Positions 6,508 to 9,175 of a stretch of DNA of 9,175 bases are shown here, piece by piece. The notes below the pieces were generated by a model. That model did not search any database. It saw nothing but the letters and a program-made list of their open reading frames with translations, and was not told the DNA's origin. Location: the NCBI GenBank assembly GCA_017503305.1, contig JAFVTJ010000143.1:1-9175 (forward strand), written 5' to 3'. The position numbers and the translations under genes are program-made. Position 1 is the first letter of the stretch; every line of letters begins with the position of its first letter. Source of the stretch: Clostridia bacterium. Its GTDB lineage: Bacteria; Bacillota_A; Clostridia; Oscillospirales; Acutalibacteraceae.

Positions 6508-9175
6508 TGTTATCCTCCTTTGCAATTTGTTGGAAAACTTCACTGTTCTTCAAATTTGGTACCTTGAAGGCAAAATCGCTTTCAAAATTGCAAACCGATT
6601 TAAAATCACAGTAAACACAAGCGGTTGATTCTCTACCGTCAACGGGGTCGATATTAATTTCCCCTTTTGCGATGGAATCGCCGGTTTTTTGCATTAGCTT
6701 TTCAATATGGTCAAAAATAAGACTAAACTCTTCGTGTGAAATAAAGGATGTGGCAGTTTTTGCTATTGAGCCATCCTTGTTTAAGGAAAGTGCAGGCACG
6801 TATTCGCCCTTGTTTTCTTCTTCCATAGCCTTTAATAGTTCAATATCAGCCTGAATCAAGCCGTTCATGGCCATACCCTCGTTATTTAAATCACGTTTTG
6901 AGGGCATATAGAAAATTCCTGCGGCATTTTGGTCAGATAGCTTTTGACCGCGGATAACCGCATAAAGATAAATAAGCATTTGAAGGTTTAACCCAAATAA
7001 TACGTCGGGCAACTTGAAGGATTTTGTGCCGGTTTTATAATCAACTATGCGTATATAACCGTTATATTCATCCACACGGTCGATACTGCCATTAAGTATA
7101 ACTTTACCCTCGCTATAGTCAAACTCAAGCGGAAGGCCGTCTTTGCCGCCGATTTTAAGCTCGCAGTGAGTTGGTACAAACTTAGATTGTGCAAATTCCT
7201 GTGAAATGTGGAAAACAACCTCTTTAAGCGAACGCGAAATTTTAGAAATTAAGAAATCGTGTCGCGCATTTTTCACACTGTTGTAGCCTATTACCGAGTT
7301 TAAATATTCCTCGATATAGTAATCACACAAATAATCGCACTTTTCCTTAGAAAAATCTTTTATTTCCTCTTTATAGGTATCGATTATTCTTTCTAAAACG
7401 TAGTGCACAATTGTACCGCGTTGCAAAACGTCAAAATCGGCAGGCTGCAGTTTTTTAAGGCGCAAGCCGTATTTACAAAAGAAAGAAAATTTGCAACGGT
7501 TAAATGTATCAAACTTGGTGGCGGACATATAAATATCTCGTCCGTAAAGCTTGTTTGCATTTTCTTTTTTAATAGAATTAACCTTGTTATTAACAACATT
7601 TGCAAGGCGCTCGGCTTTAATTTCTAGTGCATCATGTAAGAAGGTATCTTCAGTAAGGTTATTAAATCTTCGGCAAAATTCAGAATAAGCCGCATCCCTT
7701 GTTTCCGGTAGATTTTCAAGGGTTAAATCATCGCAAGGTTCCGTAATTAAGGCAGGCTTTAAGGTTTCAAAAATTGATAAAACAAACGAAGACGGTGATA
7801 GCGCTTCCCCTTTTAGTGTTTGGGTTGCGTATGAAATATATAATCCTTCTAATGAAGATGTTAAATTGCAATACACTAAAAAGTTTTCATCAATAGCCGA
7901 ATAAATTTCGTTATCAGCAATATTAAGGCCTAATTCAATAAGGCTTTTACGCTCTCTTATAGCGAATATAGAGTTATTGCCGCTTTGCTTTGGGAAAACG
8001 CCTTGGTTAGCGCCCAAAATAAAGGTTATTTTTGCGTTTGTTGGGCGAATGCGGTCGGCTTGTCCAAAAATTACTTGATCAAGTGTTTGGGGAATTAGGC
8101 CGACTTCTTCTTTTGAAAGTGCAAGGGAAAGTGCTTCGTAAAATTCGCTTGCTGAAAGACTTTGGTTGCCGTAGCAGTTAACCATGCTTTCAAAAATTTT
8201 AATAGTAAGGTCATAGCTTTGCTTTAATGCATCGGCTTTATAGGTGTTATCCTGCAAATTTTTGCATAAATTATCAAGCGCAGTCTTAAAATCACATTCC
8301 AAGAATAAATTAAAAATAGCGCTGCACATTGATTTTGCATTTTCGCCAAAATTATTTTTAAGATTAAGAATTGGTGTAATTGCTTTAATGCGAAGCTCAT
8401 TAATCTCTGCAAGGTCAAGCTTGTCCTGTTCGGTGGCTTCATCGGTAACAAAGCCGCGAACGTCCATATCCCAGTTTTCAAACCAAATTTTGCCGTTAAT
8501 ATTCCAAAGATATGTGTAATTTTCAAGGCGCGAAATTTCATCGGTGGATAGCACACCTATCCCCGATTTGTGAAATTTAAGAATATTTTCGGTTGAAAAA
8601 TCCAAAGCCTTTATTGCAGAAAGTGCCGCAATTGAAAGCGGAAAGGCTATTAACGGGATTTTTTTATCAAAAAAGCAGTTAACGTTGTTTTTATTGCAAG
8701 CATACTCAATCGCTTGTGAATATTTTTCGCTGTCACGTGCGATAATTGCAAAATCACCAAAGCGGTAATTCCCTGTTCTGACAAGCTTTCTAATGGTTCG
8801 TGCGGCAAATTCAGCCTCGTCAAAAATTGTTTTTGCGGCACAAATAGTAATAGAATTATCTTCTATTTTTGTGGTATCGCTATTACAAAGTAGACGTTCA
8901 AGCTTTGATAATTCGGAAGAAATATAATATCCATTATTTAAAAATTGCGGTTCGAGAGTTTTAACATTGTGTGATTGAGCAATTTTTTCAATTTTTAAGG
9001 CGGATGAACGAATATTTGTGAAGACGTCATATTCTTTATTTGAATGAATATCGTTTGTGAGGGCGATATATACGTCCTGTGCCTGTGTTAGTATGCGGTC
9101 AATGATTTTATATTGTTGACCTGTAAAGCCTTTAAAACCGTCAATAAATACAGTTTTATCGGAGAAAAAATTATA
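6497..9175 (-). CDS. addB: ATP-dependent helicase/deoxyribonuclease subunit B (AddB), 5' part outside the window
   Basis: The frame stays open from the right edge to a TAA at 6497-6499, giving 892 residues of a protein usually about 1150 long. Roughly 250 N-terminal residues with the Walker A region are therefore missing. Numbering from the window edge: FIDGFKGFTGQQ (10-21) is the Walker B-like region; GQADRIRP (371-378) and FILGANQGVFP (385-395) are typical AddB segments. The second nuclease domain follows, with His591 (GTIVH), Asp699 (GSIDR), and Asp712 and Lys714 (DYKTG). Four cysteines, Cys561 (FNRC) plus Cys853, Cys856 and Cys862 (C-x2-C-x5-C), fit the 4Fe-4S cluster of Bacillus AddB that staples the nuclease domain. 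The TTG at 8603-8605 is an internal Leu codon, since AddB-like sequence continues upstream of it. AddB pairs with AddA, cuts the 5'-ended strand and recognises Chi in studied members. Nothing suggests damage to the gene. Confidence 0.96.
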   Translation of the reverse strand, partial: YNFFSDKTVFIDGFKGFTGQQYKIIDRILTQAQDVYIALTNDIHSNKEYDVFTNIRSSALKIEKIAQSHNVKTLEPQFLNNGYYISSELSKLERLLCNSDTTKIEDNSITICAAKTIFDEAEFAARTIRKLVRTGNYRFGDFAIIARDSEKYSQAIEYACNKNNVNCFFDKKIPLIAFPLSIAALSAIKALDFSTENILKFHKSGIGVLSTDEISRLENYTYLWNINGKIWFENWDMDVRGFVTDEATEQDKLDLAEINELRIKAITPILNLKNNFGENAKSMCSAIFNLFLECDFKTALDNLCKNLQDNTYKADALKQSYDLTIKIFESMVNCYGNQSLSASEFYEALSLALSKEEVGLIPQTLDQVIFGQADRIRPTNAKITFILGANQGVFPKQSGNNSIFAIRERKSLIELGLNIADNEIYSAIDENFLVYCNLTSSLEGLYISYATQTLKGEALSPSSFVLSIFETLKPALITEPCDDLTLENLPETRDAAYSEFCRRFNNLTEDTFLHDALEIKAERLANVVNNKVNSIKKENANKLYGRDIYMSATKFDTFNRCKFSFFCKYGLRLKKLQPADFDVLQRGTIVHYVLERIIDTYKEEIKDFSKEKCDYLCDYYIEEYLNSVIGYNSVKNARHDFLISKISRSLKEVVFHISQEFAQSKFVPTHCELKIGGKDGLPLEFDYSEGKVILNGSIDRVDEYNGYIRIVDYKTGTKSFKLPDVLFGLNLQMLIYLYAVIRGQKLSDQNAAGIFYMPSKRDLNNEGMAMNGLIQADIELLKAMEEENKGEYVPALSLNKDGSIAKTATSFISHEEFSLIFDHIEKLMQKTGDSIAKGEINIDPVDGRESTACVYCDFKSVCNFESDFAFKVPNLKNSEVFQQIAKEDNNGL
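6514..6519 (-). promoter_or_regulatory. Ribosome binding site that fixes the addA start, embedded in addB
   Basis: AGGAGG on the minus strand lies 6 nt before the ATG at 6507. It is part of the addB codons for Lys-Glu near its C-terminus, which ends KEDNNGL. It decides the addA start in favour of 6507 over the upstream GTG at 6543, and it implies translational coupling of the two subunits. Confidence 0.88.

Noticed and set aside
6508..6543. A 12-residue N-terminal extension of AddA from a GTG at 6543
   Set aside because: The ATG at 6507 has AGGAGG 6 nt upstream and begins directly with the expected Q-motif region. The extension lies within addB and lacks its own ribosome binding site.
8603..8605. 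TTG as the start of a 702-residue AddB
   Set aside because: The frame is open without a stop from here to the right edge. The upstream translation contains AddB-type sequence (FIDGFKGF and further conserved-looking text), so TTG is an internal leucine.

Overview
The window looks like chromosomal DNA of a low-GC Gram-positive bacterium of the class Clostridia, perhaps an uncultured gut Oscillospiraceae- or Lachnospiraceae-type organism. This rests on the A+T-rich composition, AddAB (rather than RecBCD) as the end-processing enzyme, strong AGGAGG-type ribosome binding sites and near-consensus sigma-A-type promoters. The taxonomic placement is inference. All genes read through with the standard code, and I see no insertion sequence, tRNA, rRNA or CRISPR array.

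Layout. Positions 1-260 are A+T-rich and hold no gene I can support, but they contain a perfect 13-bp inverted repeat (187-216). Positions 261-300 are a terminator for the minus-strand operon to its right. That operon (316-2012, minus) has two genes. The first is a 248-residue protein of unknown function that starts with TTG. The second, 2 nt downstream, is a membrane-anchored SPFH/band-7 (stomatin-like) protein. The 129-bp gap 2013-2141 carries two back-to-back promoters with 17-bp spacers, whose -35 boxes are only 11 bp apart. One drives the SPFH operon leftwards and the other drives rsmA (ksgA) rightwards.

rsmA (2142-2987, plus), encoding the 16S rRNA dimethyladenosine transferase, appears to be a single-gene unit. 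It converges on the minus-strand addB-addA operon (3007-9175). One 11-bp-stem hairpin separates the two, and the TAA stop codons of rsmA and addA form its two feet. addB runs off the right edge, so its 5' part is missing. The addA start codon lies inside the end of addB, with its Shine-Dalgarno sequence formed by addB codons.

Functionally, the right two thirds encode the AddAB helicase-nuclease, which resects double-strand breaks for RecA loading. rsmA is a ribosome-maturation housekeeping gene. The left operon pairs a probable membrane-microdomain scaffold with an uncharacterised protein, and it is the part of the window with the most unexplained biology. I do not see a clear new multi-gene system. 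The best leads are the unknown SPFH partner, the competing divergent promoters and the shared stop-codon hairpin.
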